Shown: piece after piece, positions 1 to 7,818 of the stretch
Layout of the letters: every line of letters starts with the position of its first letter
Numbering within the stretch: position 1 is the first letter of the stretch
Assembly: GCA_030612495.1 (NCBI GenBank)
Contig: JAUWNT010000083.1
Location: 1 to 9,598 of the forward strand
Direction of reading: 5' to 3'
DNA from: Candidatus Aminicenantota bacterium
Lineage (GTDB): Bacteria > Acidobacteriota > Aminicenantia > UBA2199
Length of the DNA stretch: 9,598 nt
Position numbers and translations under genes: made by a program
Notes under the pieces: generated by a model
Database searches by the model: none
Seen by the model: only the letters and a program-made list of their open reading frames with translations
Told to the model about the DNA's origin: nothing

Positions 1-510
1 GTCTTATGTATCAAATACAAAGGTAAAGTAGTAATTGGAGCAGATGGCCAGGTATCTCTTCAAAATACTGTTTTTAAACACAATGCAAAAAAAGTAAGAA
101 GATTATATCACGATAGAATTCTTGCTGGATTTGCAGGTTCAACTTCAGATGCTTTTGCTTTATTTCAGAGATTCGAAGTTAAACTTGATGAATACAATGG
201 TAATATATCCAGGGCTGCTATTGAACTCTCAAAAGAATGGAGAACAGATAAAGTTTTGAGAAGGCTTGAAGCAATGCTTATTGTTGCAAATAAGGAGAAA
301 TTATATATTTTATCAGGTTCAGGTGATGTGATTGAGCCGGATGAAGATATCCTTGCAATAGGTTCAGGAGGACCTTATGCTCAAGCAGCAGCTCTTGCAT
401 TAAAGAGACATTCAAATTTAGATGCAAAAGAAATAATAGAGGAATCACTTAATATTGCTTCTGATATCTGTATATATACAAACAAAAAATTTACAATCGA
501 GGTTCTTTAA
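1..510 (+). CDS. hslV: ATP-dependent protease subunit HslV (peptidase), 5' end off the window
   Basis: This is the peptidase subunit of the cytoplasmic HslVU (ClpQY) protease. It is a proteasome-beta-like threonine peptidase that forms a double hexameric chamber capped by HslU. The frame is open from base 1 to the TAA at 508-510, giving 169 visible residues. Family landmarks read in order are VVIGADGQV, the KKVRRLY stretch carrying the lysine equivalent to mature Lys33, AGFAG, ELSKEWRTDK, AIGSGGPYAQAAA and the end block DICIYTN. Aligned from memory to E. coli HslV, the first visible residue corresponds to mature residue 3. Only about three codons are therefore missing (the start Met and the two threonines). 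The catalytic Thr1 lies just outside and cannot be confirmed. In-frame ATG, GTG or TTG codons inside the window, such as TTG at 256, are internal. It abuts hslU and is surely cotranscribed with it. Confidence 0.96.
   Translation, partial: VLCIKYKGKVVIGADGQVSLQNTVFKHNAKKVRRLYHDRILAGFAGSTSDAFALFQRFEVKLDEYNGNISRAAIELSKEWRTDKVLRRLEAMLIVANKEKLYILSGSGDVIEPDEDILAIGSGGPYAQAAALALKRHSNLDAKEIIEESLNIASDICIYTNKKFTIEVL
499..502 (+). promoter_or_regulatory. Ribosome binding site of hslU (GAGG)
   Basis: GAGG lies inside the last codons of hslV, with 8 nt between it and the hslU ATG. It supports the 511 start and suggests translational coupling of the two subunits. Confidence 0.6.
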
Positions 511-1884
511 ATGGAAAAAATCTTACATAAAACAAAAGATGATCTTACGCCAAAAGAGATTATAAGAGAGCTTGACAAATATATTATTGGACAGAATAAG
601 GCAAAAAAATCAGTTGCAATAGCTTTAAGAAATAGATATAGAAGGCAGCAACTTCCAAAAGAAATAGCAGAAGATATTATCCCCAAAAACATATTAATGA
701 TAGGGCCAACTGGAGTTGGTAAGACTGAAATAGCCAGAAGACTGGCTAAATTAACAGCTTCCCCTTTTGTAAAAGTGGAAGCCTCAAAATTTACTGAGGT
801 TGGTTACGTTGGAAGAGACGTTGAGTCTATAGTAAGAGACTTGGTTAGAATTTCTGTAGAGCTGGTCAAATCAGAACAAATGAAAATTAATAAAGAAAAA
901 GCAAAAAGAAATGTAGAAGAAAAGATACTATCAATCCTTCTTCCTCCACCAAAAAAGGTAAAAGGCCCAGCAGCCGAACTCAATATCGAGAATAATAGTT
1001 TTTTTGAAACAAAAGAAAAGCTTAGAAAACTTTTAAAAGAAGGTAAATTAAATGATAGATTAATTGAAATTGAAGTAAGATCCAAACACACAACTCCATT
1101 TGAAATATTCTCATCATCTGGGGTTGAAGAAATCGGAATAACCATTGGAGAAATGATGCCAAATATGTTTGGAGGCGGAAAAGCAAAAAAAAGAAAAATA
1201 ACAGTTGAAGAAGCAACTGAATATTTAATTAAAGATGAACAAAATAGGCTTCTTGATATGGACCAAATATCCAAAACAGCTATTACAAGAACAGAACAAA
1301 TGGGTATTGTATTTCTTGATGAAATTGACAAAATTGCAGGTAGAGAAAGCACACAGGGGCCCATGGTTTCACGAGAAGGAGTTCAAAGAGATCTACTTCC
1401 CATTATAGAAGGCACCACTGTAAATACAAAATATGGAATAGTAAAAACAGATTATATTTTATTTATTGGAGCCGGGGCTTTTCATGTATCAAAACCAGCT
1501 GATTTAATTCCAGAACTACAGGGCAGATTTCCAATAAGGGTTGAACTCGACTCATTAAATCATAAAGACTTTATAAAAATTCTAACCGAGCCAAAAAATG
1601 CATTAGTAAAACAATATAAAGAACTTTTAGGCACAGAAGGACTTGAAATCATTTTTACAGAAGATTCCATAAAAGAAATTGCAATGATTGCTGAGGATTT
1701 AAACTCAAGATCTGAAAATATTGGAGCTAGAAGACTTTATACAATTATGGAAAAGGTTATAGAAGATATTTCATTTGAAGCCTCTGATATAAAAAATGGA
1801 AAAGTGAAAATTGATAAAGAATATGTTATAAAAGAGGTAAAAGACATTGCTCAAGATACTGATTTAAGCAGATATATACTTTAA
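511..1884 (+). CDS. hslU: HslU, AAA+ unfoldase and ATPase subunit of the HslVU protease
   Basis: HslU is the hexameric AAA+ ring that unfolds substrates and feeds them to HslV using ATP. The 457 residues match the family's usual length of about 440-460. Visible landmarks are the N-terminal LDKYIIGQNKAKKSVAIALR block (residues 21-40), Walker A GPTGVGKT (65-72), the pore loop GYVG (98-101), Walker B GIVFLDEID (265-273), the arginine finger in ELQGRFPIR (Arg339) and the sensor-2 GARRL (405-409). The region from about 115 to 245 is the variable, charged I domain. The C-terminus, DLSRYIL, has the short hydrophobic tail that docks into HslV in known complexes. The ATG follows the hslV stop codon with no gap (TAAATG), and GAGG sits 8 nt upstream. 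The N-terminus is a few residues longer than in E. coli, ahead of the conserved LTPKEI. All catalytic elements are intact. Confidence 0.98.
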   Translation: MEKILHKTKDDLTPKEIIRELDKYIIGQNKAKKSVAIALRNRYRRQQLPKEIAEDIIPKNILMIGPTGVGKTEIARRLAKLTASPFVKVEASKFTEVGYVGRDVESIVRDLVRISVELVKSEQMKINKEKAKRNVEEKILSILLPPPKKVKGPAAELNIENNSFFETKEKLRKLLKEGKLNDRLIEIEVRSKHTTPFEIFSSSGVEEIGITIGEMMPNMFGGGKAKKRKITVEEATEYLIKDEQNRLLDMDQISKTAITRTEQMGIVFLDEIDKIAGRESTQGPMVSREGVQRDLLPIIEGTTVNTKYGIVKTDYILFIGAGAFHVSKPADLIPELQGRFPIRVELDSLNHKDFIKILTEPKNALVKQYKELLGTEGLEIIFTEDSIKEIAMIAEDLNSRSENIGARRLYTIMEKVIEDISFEASDIKNGKVKIDKEYVIKEVKDIAQDTDLSRYIL

Positions 1885-1891
1885 TCTAAAT

Positions 1892-2983
1892 ATGAAAAAT
1901 AATTGTTATTTATTATGCGGTTTTAAAAAACTAAAAATACTAGCATTCTTTTTTCTAATCTTATCTATAATAAATTGTGGTAAAAAAGGTCCTTTAAAAT
2001 TAGAACCAAAAAAATTACCCATGCAAATTAATATTTCTAAGATAAATCAGATCGGGGGAAATATTAAAATTGGATTTGAGTTTCCTGAATACCTTTCAGA
2101 TAAAAAAACTAAAGTTGATTTAAGTAGAGTAAATAAAATTTATATATACTATTCAGATAAAGAGATTCCCTCTGAAAAATTTAGAAAGAAATCAAAACTA
2201 TTAATAAAAATAAATATGAAAAATTTACAAAAAAAAGAGAATTCATTCTTAATCAATACTCCTTTTAAAATAAAAAACCTGGCTAATAAGAAGCATTACT
2301 TTGCAATTAGATATTCCTATGGGGAAAAAAAATCTATGTTAAGTAACACTGAATCAATAACAACAAAAATACCTGTACTGCCAATATCTGATCTGAAATT
2401 AATTAAAGAAAGAAAGATAATAAAACTAAAATGGAGCAAACCTAAACTTAACCAATTAAATAAAAAAGTAGAAAACATTTCAGGTTATGATATTTACAGG
2501 AAAATAGAAGCTCTTAATAAATCTTTAAACAAAAATTATTTTGAAAAAATAAATAAAGAAAAAATTTTGTATGAATATTATGAAGATATAGATACAGGAG
2601 TAGATGGAAATTATTTTTACTATGTATCAACAATAGTTTCAAATAATATTCAAAGCGCTCCTTCAAATATTATTTCAACTAAAATCAAAGATATCTTTCC
2701 CCCGGAAATTCCATCAAATGTAGTAAGTTTTATGACAAAAGGTCAAGTATTTTTAACTTGGGGAAAAGTTAAAGATAAAGACCTCTCTTATTATCGCATA
2801 TACAGAAAATCTACATCAGATGATGAATTCAAGCTAATTGCCGATAAAATTACAAAAAACTCTTTTAAAGACACAAAAATTAAAGAGGGGAAATTATATA
2901 TATATTCAATAACTTCAGTTGACACTAATGGAAATGAAAGTGAACAATCATCTGTTGTAAAAGAAAATTTTCAAACTTTATAA
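1892..2983 (+). CDS. Putative lipoprotein with three fibronectin-type-III-like domains
   Basis: I do not recognise a named gene. The 363-residue protein has a basic start (FKKLK, residues 11-15), a hydrophobic segment (about 16-27) and Cys29 followed by GKKGPL. The CG-x-KGPL pattern resembles the short motif at the mature N-terminus of LptM/YifL-type lipoproteins. The residue before the cysteine is Asn, where Gly, Ala or Ser is usual, so lipidation is likely but not certain. Three beta-rich units follow. Unit 1 (about 46-160) is the most divergent. Unit 2 (about 165-268) has the core LKWSKP, GYDIYRK and YFYYVSTIV. Unit 3 (about 270-360) has VFLTWGKVKDKDLSYYRIYRKS and YIYSITSVDTNGNESEQS. The last two look like typical FN3 folds. 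The protein is rich in Lys, Asn and Ile. It lies 7 bp after hslU without a clear Shine-Dalgarno, so it probably depends on hslU transcription and translation. It likely acts on the periplasmic face of a membrane; its partner is unknown. Confidence 0.8.
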   Translation: MKNNCYLLCGFKKLKILAFFFLILSIINCGKKGPLKLEPKKLPMQINISKINQIGGNIKIGFEFPEYLSDKKTKVDLSRVNKIYIYYSDKEIPSEKFRKKSKLLIKINMKNLQKKENSFLINTPFKIKNLANKKHYFAIRYSYGEKKSMLSNTESITTKIPVLPISDLKLIKERKIIKLKWSKPKLNQLNKKVENISGYDIYRKIEALNKSLNKNYFEKINKEKILYEYYEDIDTGVDGNYFYYVSTIVSNNIQSAPSNIISTKIKDIFPPEIPSNVVSFMTKGQVFLTWGKVKDKDLSYYRIYRKSTSDDEFKLIADKITKNSFKDTKIKEGKLYIYSITSVDTNGNESEQSSVVKENFQTL

Positions 2984-3010
2984 AAAAGAATGAAAAAATT
3001 AGAGAAAGAA
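2984..3010. other. Convergent intergenic gap between the lipoprotein gene and atpC
   Basis: Only 27 bp of A-rich sequence separate two converging transcription units. No GC-rich hairpin with a T-tract is visible on either strand. A weak A/T-only complementarity exists between about 2984-2998 and 3015-3028, but it is mismatched. Transcripts from the two sides may therefore overlap at their 3' ends. Confidence 0.6.
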
Positions 3011-3439
3011 TTAATGATTTTTACTCTTCTTACATATATTTAGCTTAATCTTTAATTTCTTCTTTTCTTCAAGTGCTTCATCTAATTCTTCAGGAGTAAT
3101 CTCACCCTTTAATGAAGACTGTATCCGTCGTTCAACTTCTTTCAATTTTAATTCGACCTCTTTCCTATCAAAATCTTCACCCTTCTCAATTGAATCTGAA
3201 ATAAGTGTAATTTTATTGTCTATAACCTCTATTATGCCATCATAAATAAATAGATAATGTTTTTTATTATTAAGATCAGTATAAGAAATATCACCAAATT
3301 TTAAAATTGAAATGTAGGGAAGATGATCATGAAGAATTCCTGCTCGTCCCAAATAAGCAGGCATATATAAATCCTTTATTCTTGCTTTTTCTGTTTCACC
3401 TGTAGATGAGACAATTTCCAATATCATTTTTTCTGACAT
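3011..3439 (-). CDS. atpC: F1 ATP synthase epsilon subunit
   Basis: The epsilon subunit is part of the rotor stalk of F1Fo ATP synthase and often restrains wasteful ATP hydrolysis. The 142 residues match the family length. The N-terminal beta-sandwich domain (about 1-88) shows the family blocks GRAGILHDHLPY (31-42), LKFGDI (46-51) and DGIIEVIDNKITLISDSIEKGEDFD (67-91). A charged helical hairpin makes up the rest, starting with KEVELKLKEVERRI. The ATP-binding I/L-D-x-x-R-A motif known from Bacillus-type epsilon is not obvious: after FD the sequence reads RKEV, so nucleotide binding by this subunit is doubtful. It is the last gene of the operon. Its ATG shares one base with the atpD stop (TAATG), and GGGG (3445-3448) lies shortly upstream as a possible weak ribosome site. 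The end is Lys-rich and poorly conserved, as is common. Confidence 0.95.
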   Translation of the reverse strand: MSEKMILEIVSSTGETEKARIKDLYMPAYLGRAGILHDHLPYISILKFGDISYTDLNNKKHYLFIYDGIIEVIDNKITLISDSIEKGEDFDRKEVELKLKEVERRIQSSLKGEITPEELDEALEEKKKLKIKLNICKKSKNH

Positions 3440-4872
3440 TAATACCCCATTCTCTTTGCATTTTGTATTACATCTTCAATACTTCCACACATATAAAAAG
3501 CCTGCTCTGGCAGGTCATCATACTTACCTTCCGAAATCTCCTTAAAACTTTTTATTGTATCTTTCAACTCAACATACTTACCCTTCATATTTGTAAACTC
3601 TTCTGCAACAAAGAAAGGTTGTGATAAAAATTTCTGGATTTTTCTCGCCCTGTTTACTATAATTTTGTCCTCATCCGATAACTCTTCCATACCAAGAATC
3701 GCAATAATATCCTGAAGATTTTTATATCTCTGTAATATCTCCTTAATTGCTTTTGCTACTTCATAATGTTCGGTTCCTATTACCTTTGCATCAAGAATTC
3801 TCGAATATGATGAAAGAGGATCAACAGCCGGGTAAATACCTATTTCTGTTAATTGTCTTGAAAGATTCGTTGTTGCATCAAGGTGTGTAAAAGCAGTAGC
3901 AGGTGCAGGGTCAGTGTAATCATCAGCAGGAACATATATAGCCTGAACAGAGGTTATGGATCCCTTCTTTGTAGAAGTAATCCTTTCCTGCATTTCTCCC
4001 ATTTCAGTTGCAAGATTTGGCTGATAGCCAACAGCAGATGGCATTCTTCCAAGAGTTGCTGATACTTCAGATCCAGCCTGTGTAAATCTAAATATATTAT
4101 CAATAAACAATAATGTATCTAAGTGTTCCTCATCACGAAAGTATTCAGCTACTGTTAGACCTGTAAGAGCAACTCTTAACCTGGCACCAGGTGGCTCTGT
4201 CATCTGACCAAAGATCAATGCAGTTTTATCAATAACACCCGACTGAATCATTTCTAAAATAAGATCATTACCTTCTCTTGTCCTCTCACCTACACCTGAA
4301 AAAACTGTTAATCCTCCATGTTTTTTAGCAACATTATTGATCATCTCCATAATCAAAACTGTTTTACCAACTCCAGCACCTCCAAACAAACCAATCTTTC
4401 CACCTTTCAAGTACGGCTCCAAAAGGTCTATTACCTTTATCCCTGTTTCAAACAACTCAAGAGTTGTATCCTGCTCTTCAAGTGAAGGCGCAGGCCTATG
4501 TATGGGATATCTCTTTTTTGCCTTAACAGGGCCCTTTCCATCAACTGGATCACCAGTCACATTCAATACCCTACCAAGTACTTCCCTTCCGACTGGAACA
4601 GATATTGGCCCACCTGTATCATATGCTTTCATTCCTCTCACAAGACCATCTGTAGGATGCATTGATATTGATCTAACCCTATTTTCCCCAAGATGATACT
4701 GAACTTCTGTTATTATCTTAATTGGCTTTGCAACATCAAATCCATCTGAAACAACTTCAATAGCATTATAAATTCCAGGCAATTTTCCATTTTCATATTC
4801 AATATCAACAACAGGTCCTATTACTTCAATAACTTTCCCTTCATTCTTATATTTTTTCTTCTCCTTGCTCAT
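3439..4872 (-). CDS. atpD: F1 ATP synthase beta subunit (catalytic)
   Basis: The beta subunit carries the catalytic nucleotide sites of F1, making ATP from ADP and phosphate as the gamma shaft turns. The 477 residues are of usual length and highly conserved. Visible elements are Walker A GGAGVGKT (164-171, Lys170), the catalytic Glu196 in GVGERTREGNDL, Walker B LLFID (254-258) and NIFRFTQAGSEVSATLGR. Also present are the adenine-stacking Tyr347 in GIYPAVDP, the alpha/beta signature PAVDPLSSYS (348-357) and a DELSEED-loop equivalent, MEELSDED (395-402). The charged N-terminal SKEKKKYKNEG extends slightly before the conserved GKVIEVIGPVVDIEY. The ATG is preceded by a strong AGGAGG that overlaps the atpG stop codon. 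The next gene, atpC, overlaps by one base. No catalytic residue is missing. Confidence 0.99.
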   Translation of the reverse strand: MSKEKKKYKNEGKVIEVIGPVVDIEYENGKLPGIYNAIEVVSDGFDVAKPIKIITEVQYHLGENRVRSISMHPTDGLVRGMKAYDTGGPISVPVGREVLGRVLNVTGDPVDGKGPVKAKKRYPIHRPAPSLEEQDTTLELFETGIKVIDLLEPYLKGGKIGLFGGAGVGKTVLIMEMINNVAKKHGGLTVFSGVGERTREGNDLILEMIQSGVIDKTALIFGQMTEPPGARLRVALTGLTVAEYFRDEEHLDTLLFIDNIFRFTQAGSEVSATLGRMPSAVGYQPNLATEMGEMQERITSTKKGSITSVQAIYVPADDYTDPAPATAFTHLDATTNLSRQLTEIGIYPAVDPLSSYSRILDAKVIGTEHYEVAKAIKEILQRYKNLQDIIAILGMEELSDEDKIIVNRARKIQKFLSQPFFVAEEFTNMKGKYVELKDTIKSFKEISEGKYDDLPEQAFYMCGSIEDVIQNAKRMGY

Positions 4873-4876
4873 CTTT

Positions 4877-4882
4877 CCTCCT
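4877..4882 (-). promoter_or_regulatory. Strong ribosome binding site of atpD (AGGAGG)
   Basis: A full AGGAGG lies 4 nt before the atpD ATG, and its first two bases are part of the atpG TAG stop. It is the best Shine-Dalgarno in the window. It sits at the only real gap within the operon and precedes a subunit needed in three copies per complex, so it probably lifts beta synthesis over gamma. Confidence 0.75.
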
Positions 4883-5756
4883 ATCTTTTCAAAGCTTCAG
4901 TTGCAGTGATTATCTCGAGCAACTCTTTTGTAATTGAAGCCTGTCTCAATTTATTCATTGTAAGAGTAAGGCTCTTTATCATATCATTTGCATTTCTGGT
5001 AGCAATGTCCATTGCAATCATTCTTGCAGCATGTTCAGATGCAATAGAGCCAAGTAAAATACGGTAAACTAAAGAATTCACATATTTTGGTAAAATATAT
5101 TCAAATATTTCCTGCGAAGAAGGCTCGAATATATATTTAATCTCTAGTTCCTCCATTTCATCTTCTCTATTTTCTATTTTTAAAGGAAGTATCTGTTTAA
5201 CAGTTGTCTCTTGCTTTGATGATGAAATAAATTCAGTATAAACAAATTCAACCCGTTTAATATCTCTATTTAAATAGATTTCCTGCAAATATTCAGATAA
5301 TTGAACGGAATCAGAAAATTTTAAATCAGACATAATTGACTTATAATCTTTTTCTATTATAAAACCCTTTTTATTTAAATTTCTATAAATCTTATTCCCT
5401 GAAGTTATAAATAGCACTTCCTCTTTTTCCTCTTCAAGATGCTTATAATAGTCTTCAACCTCTTTTATTGTATGTGAATTAAAAGCCCCACATAATCCCT
5501 TATCAGAAGAGAGAGCAACTATGACTACTTTCCCCTCTTCTTTTTCCTTAAAAAGAGGAAAATCCTTATAATCCAATTTTTTTCCGACTCTATTCAAAAG
5601 ATACTCGATTTTTCTCATAAAACCTTCTGTTCTGTTTAATTTTTTTACATTTTTTCTCAATTTTGCAGCAGCTACGGTTTTCATTGCACGAGTAATCTTC
5701 TGTGTGTTTTTTACAGAATTAATCCTCCTCTTTAAATCAATTAAATTTTCAGCCAT
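4881..5756 (-). CDS. atpG: F1 ATP synthase gamma subunit
   Basis: Gamma is the central shaft that couples c-ring rotation to the catalytic sites of alpha3beta3. The 291 residues fit the bacterial family. The N-terminal coiled-coil half reads DLKRRINSVKNTQKITRAMK, then VAAAKLR (residues 28-34). The Rossmann-like middle shows SSDKGLCGAFN (83-93). The C-terminal coiled-coil half carries ASEHAARMIAMDIATRNA and ends with the signature ITKELLEIITATEAL (275-289). There is no cyanobacterial or chloroplast-type regulatory insertion with paired cysteines near residue 200. The ATG at 5756 overlaps the end of atpA by 8 bp (ATGGCTGA), with only a weak GAAAG upstream, so translation is probably coupled to atpA. 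Confidence 0.97.
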   Translation of the reverse strand: MAENLIDLKRRINSVKNTQKITRAMKTVAAAKLRKNVKKLNRTEGFMRKIEYLLNRVGKKLDYKDFPLFKEKEEGKVVIVALSSDKGLCGAFNSHTIKEVEDYYKHLEEEKEEVLFITSGNKIYRNLNKKGFIIEKDYKSIMSDLKFSDSVQLSEYLQEIYLNRDIKRVEFVYTEFISSSKQETTVKQILPLKIENREDEMEELEIKYIFEPSSQEIFEYILPKYVNSLVYRILLGSIASEHAARMIAMDIATRNANDMIKSLTLTMNKLRQASITKELLEIITATEALKR

Positions 5757-7272
5757 TATCTTTCAAAAAACCTCTGAATTCTTCAGCAAATTCCTTTAAC
5801 ATACCTACAATACTTTGCTCTAATTCAGAATCTATGACCTTTTTTGACCTTATTTCTCTTAAAATATCAGGGAAATTCTTATTAGCAAATTCTAACATTT
5901 TTTCTTCATACTTTCCTATAGAATCAACAGGGAATTCATCAATAAAGCCCTTAGTCCCTGCAAATATAATGAGAATCTGTTTTTCAACAGGCATAGGCAC
6001 ACCCTGATCCTGTATAAGAAGGGCAGACAACCTTTTCCCCCTCTCAATTTGCGCAACAGTTGCCTTATCAAGATCTGCACCAAATTGAATAAATGCAGCT
6101 AATTCTCTAAATTGAGCAAGTTCAAGTTTTAATGATCCAGCTATCTGTTTCATTGCCTTTATCTGAGCATTTCCTCCAACTCTTGATACAGAGATACCAA
6201 CATCAATCGCAGGCCTCTGACCAGTATTAAAGAGTTCTGGTACCAAATATATCTGTCCATCAGTGATTGAGATTACATTTGTCGGAATATATGCAGAAAC
6301 ATCAGATGCCTGTGTTTCAATAATTGGTAAAGCAGTTAAAGATCCTCCACCTTTATCTTCATTTAATTTTGAAGCTCTTTCAAGTAATCGTGAATGTAGA
6401 TAAAAAACATCTCCTGGATATGCCTCTCTTCCTGGAGGACGCCTTAATAACAGAGATATCTCTCTGTATGCAACAGCATGTTTGGATAGGTCATCATATA
6501 CCAATAATGAATGTTTACCTTTTTTCATAAAATATTCACCCATTGCGCATCCAGCATAAGGAGCAATATACTGCATTGCAGCAGGTTCTGATGCACTTGC
6601 AACAACTACAATAGAGTAATCCATAGCTCCAGCATCTTCTAAAGTTTTTACAACCCGTGCAATAGTTGATTGTTTTTGGCCAATAGCAACATATACACAA
6701 ATCACATCTTTTTTTTGATTTATTATTGTATCAATCGCAATTGCAGTTTTCCCAGTCTGACGATCACCAATTATTAATTCTCTCTGACCCCTTCCAATTG
6801 GAATCATTGCATCTATTGCCTTTATACCTGTCTGAAGAGGTTCTTTAACTGGCATTCTATCCATTACACCCGGAGCAATAGATTCAATAGGCATATATGT
6901 TTTTGTTTCAATAGGACCTTTATCATCAAGAGGTTTCCCAATAGGGTTTACAATCCTGCCAACAAGTGCCTCTCCTACAGGAACAGAAATTACCCTGCCA
7001 GTTCTTTTTACAATATCTCCCTCATTTATTTTGAAACCTTCACCAAATATAACTGCTCCAACATTATCCTCTTCAAGATTAAGAGCTATCCCAAATATAT
7101 CATGAGGAAATTCAATTAATTCATTATACATTACATTTTCCAACCCATAAATCTGTGCAATACCATCACCAATTGAAATTACAATTCCAGTCTCTTCCTT
7201 ATTAAAATCTAATTTAAAGCCCTCAATCTTTTGTTTAATTAATTCACTTATTTCATCAACTTTAATATACAC
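5749..7272 (-). CDS. atpA: F1 ATP synthase alpha subunit
   Basis: Alpha alternates with beta in the F1 head, carries the non-catalytic nucleotide sites and donates the arginine finger to the catalytic sites. The 507 residues are typical in length. Seen in order are the start block IKVDEISELIKQKIEGF, ISIGDGIAQIYGL (33-45), Walker A GDRQTGKT (169-176), Walker B LLVYDD (256-261), LLRRPPGREAYPGDVFYLHS (275-294) and PAIDVGISVSRVGG (354-367). Arg364 is the equivalent of the arginine finger. The start is GTG at 7272. The preceding in-frame codon is the atpH stop, and the conserved N-terminus begins at once, so no other start fits. An AGAGGAG sits 6 nt upstream. The gene abuts atpH and overlaps atpG by 8 bp. 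Confidence 0.98.
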   Translation of the reverse strand: MYIKVDEISELIKQKIEGFKLDFNKEETGIVISIGDGIAQIYGLENVMYNELIEFPHDIFGIALNLEEDNVGAVIFGEGFKINEGDIVKRTGRVISVPVGEALVGRIVNPIGKPLDDKGPIETKTYMPIESIAPGVMDRMPVKEPLQTGIKAIDAMIPIGRGQRELIIGDRQTGKTAIAIDTIINQKKDVICVYVAIGQKQSTIARVVKTLEDAGAMDYSIVVVASASEPAAMQYIAPYAGCAMGEYFMKKGKHSLLVYDDLSKHAVAYREISLLLRRPPGREAYPGDVFYLHSRLLERASKLNEDKGGGSLTALPIIETQASDVSAYIPTNVISITDGQIYLVPELFNTGQRPAIDVGISVSRVGGNAQIKAMKQIAGSLKLELAQFRELAAFIQFGADLDKATVAQIERGKRLSALLIQDQGVPMPVEKQILIIFAGTKGFIDEFPVDSIGKYEEKMLEFANKNFPDILREIRSKKVIDSELEQSIVGMLKEFAEEFRGFLKDNG

Positions 7273-7818
7273 TTAATTCTCCTCTAATAATGAATCCTTT
7301 AATTTACTTAAATTACCTTCAATTGAAAAATCGTAAAAAATTGAACCTTTCTGGATTTTTATACCTGCAATTAAAGATTTGTCAATCTCTTTTTCTAAAA
7401 CAATCTTTTTATTAAAAGATTTTTCAAGATTTTTTATTAACTTTTGTTCTAACTTTTTACTTAATTTTACTGCTGATAGAACTTTGAGCTTTTCAACACC
7501 ATTTCTTTCAAACCATAATTCTTCCAATAATTTAATAATAACATCAAGAAAAATCATTCTATTTTTTTCCGTTAAAACCATAAGAAAATTAAAGGTTTTT
7601 TCATGAAACTTTACCTTTTTATTTATTAAGTTTATTATATATGCTTTTTGTTTTTTAGTGAATAGTAAAGTTTCCAAACCAGCTTTTAATTCAGAATTGT
7701 CATTCAAAATTTTTAAAAACCTTTCCAATTCTTTTTTTACTACAATATACTCCTTCTCATTTTGTATTGTTTTAATTAACCCTTTTGCGTATCTTTTTGC
7801 TAAACTATTCTCTCTCAA
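7273..7818 (-). CDS. atpH: F1 ATP synthase delta subunit, TTG start
   Basis: Delta (OSCP-like) links the top of F1 to the peripheral b stalk. The 181 residues match the family. The N-terminus SLAKRYAKGLIKTI fits the usual ARRYAKAL-type start of the helical domain. The C-terminal part has the diagnostic IDKSLIAGIKIQKGS (about residues 145-159) and SIEGNLSKLKDSL. The middle is Lys-rich and divergent, as is normal for this fast-evolving subunit. The start is TTG at 7818. The codon just upstream in frame is TAA, no ATG or GTG lies in frame nearby, and GGAG sits 6 nt before it, so TTG is well supported. It overlaps the end of atpF by 14 bp. Its TAA stop is followed at once and in frame by the atpA GTG. 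Confidence 0.94.
   Translation of the reverse strand: MRENSLAKRYAKGLIKTIQNEKEYIVVKKELERFLKILNDNSELKAGLETLLFTKKQKAYIINLINKKVKFHEKTFNFLMVLTEKNRMIFLDVIIKLLEELWFERNGVEKLKVLSAVKLSKKLEQKLIKNLEKSFNKKIVLEKEIDKSLIAGIKIQKGSIFYDFSIEGNLSKLKDSLLEEN
7279..7285 (-). promoter_or_regulatory. Ribosome binding site of atpA (AGAGGAG)
   Basis: AGAGGAG within the last codons of atpH (the two final Glu codons) lies 6 nt before the atpA GTG codon. It supports the non-ATG start at 7272. Confidence 0.7.

Noticed and set aside
256..510. A separate small gene of 84 codons starting at TTG 256
   Set aside because: It is the C-terminal half of hslV. The frame is open and HslV-like all the way to base 1.
804..1364. A 186-codon open frame on the minus strand inside hslU, with smaller antisense frames nearby
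   Set aside because: It lies opposite a strongly conserved gene, and its Ser/Phe/Leu-rich, low-complexity translation is what the complement of a Lys/Glu-rich AT-rich gene gives. No domain or ribosome site is visible.
2963..2972. Perfect palindrome GAAAATTTTC near the end of the lipoprotein gene
   Set aside because: A short A/T palindrome is expected by chance at this composition, and it lies within coding sequence with no partner copy noticed.
2984..3028. Possible bidirectional terminator at the convergent junction
   Set aside because: The complementary arms are A/T only and mismatched, with no stable GC stem, so the evidence is too weak to call a terminator.
4337..4696. A 119-codon plus-strand open frame opposite atpD
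   Set aside because: The beta subunit is unmistakable on the other strand, and this translation shows no recognisable family pattern.
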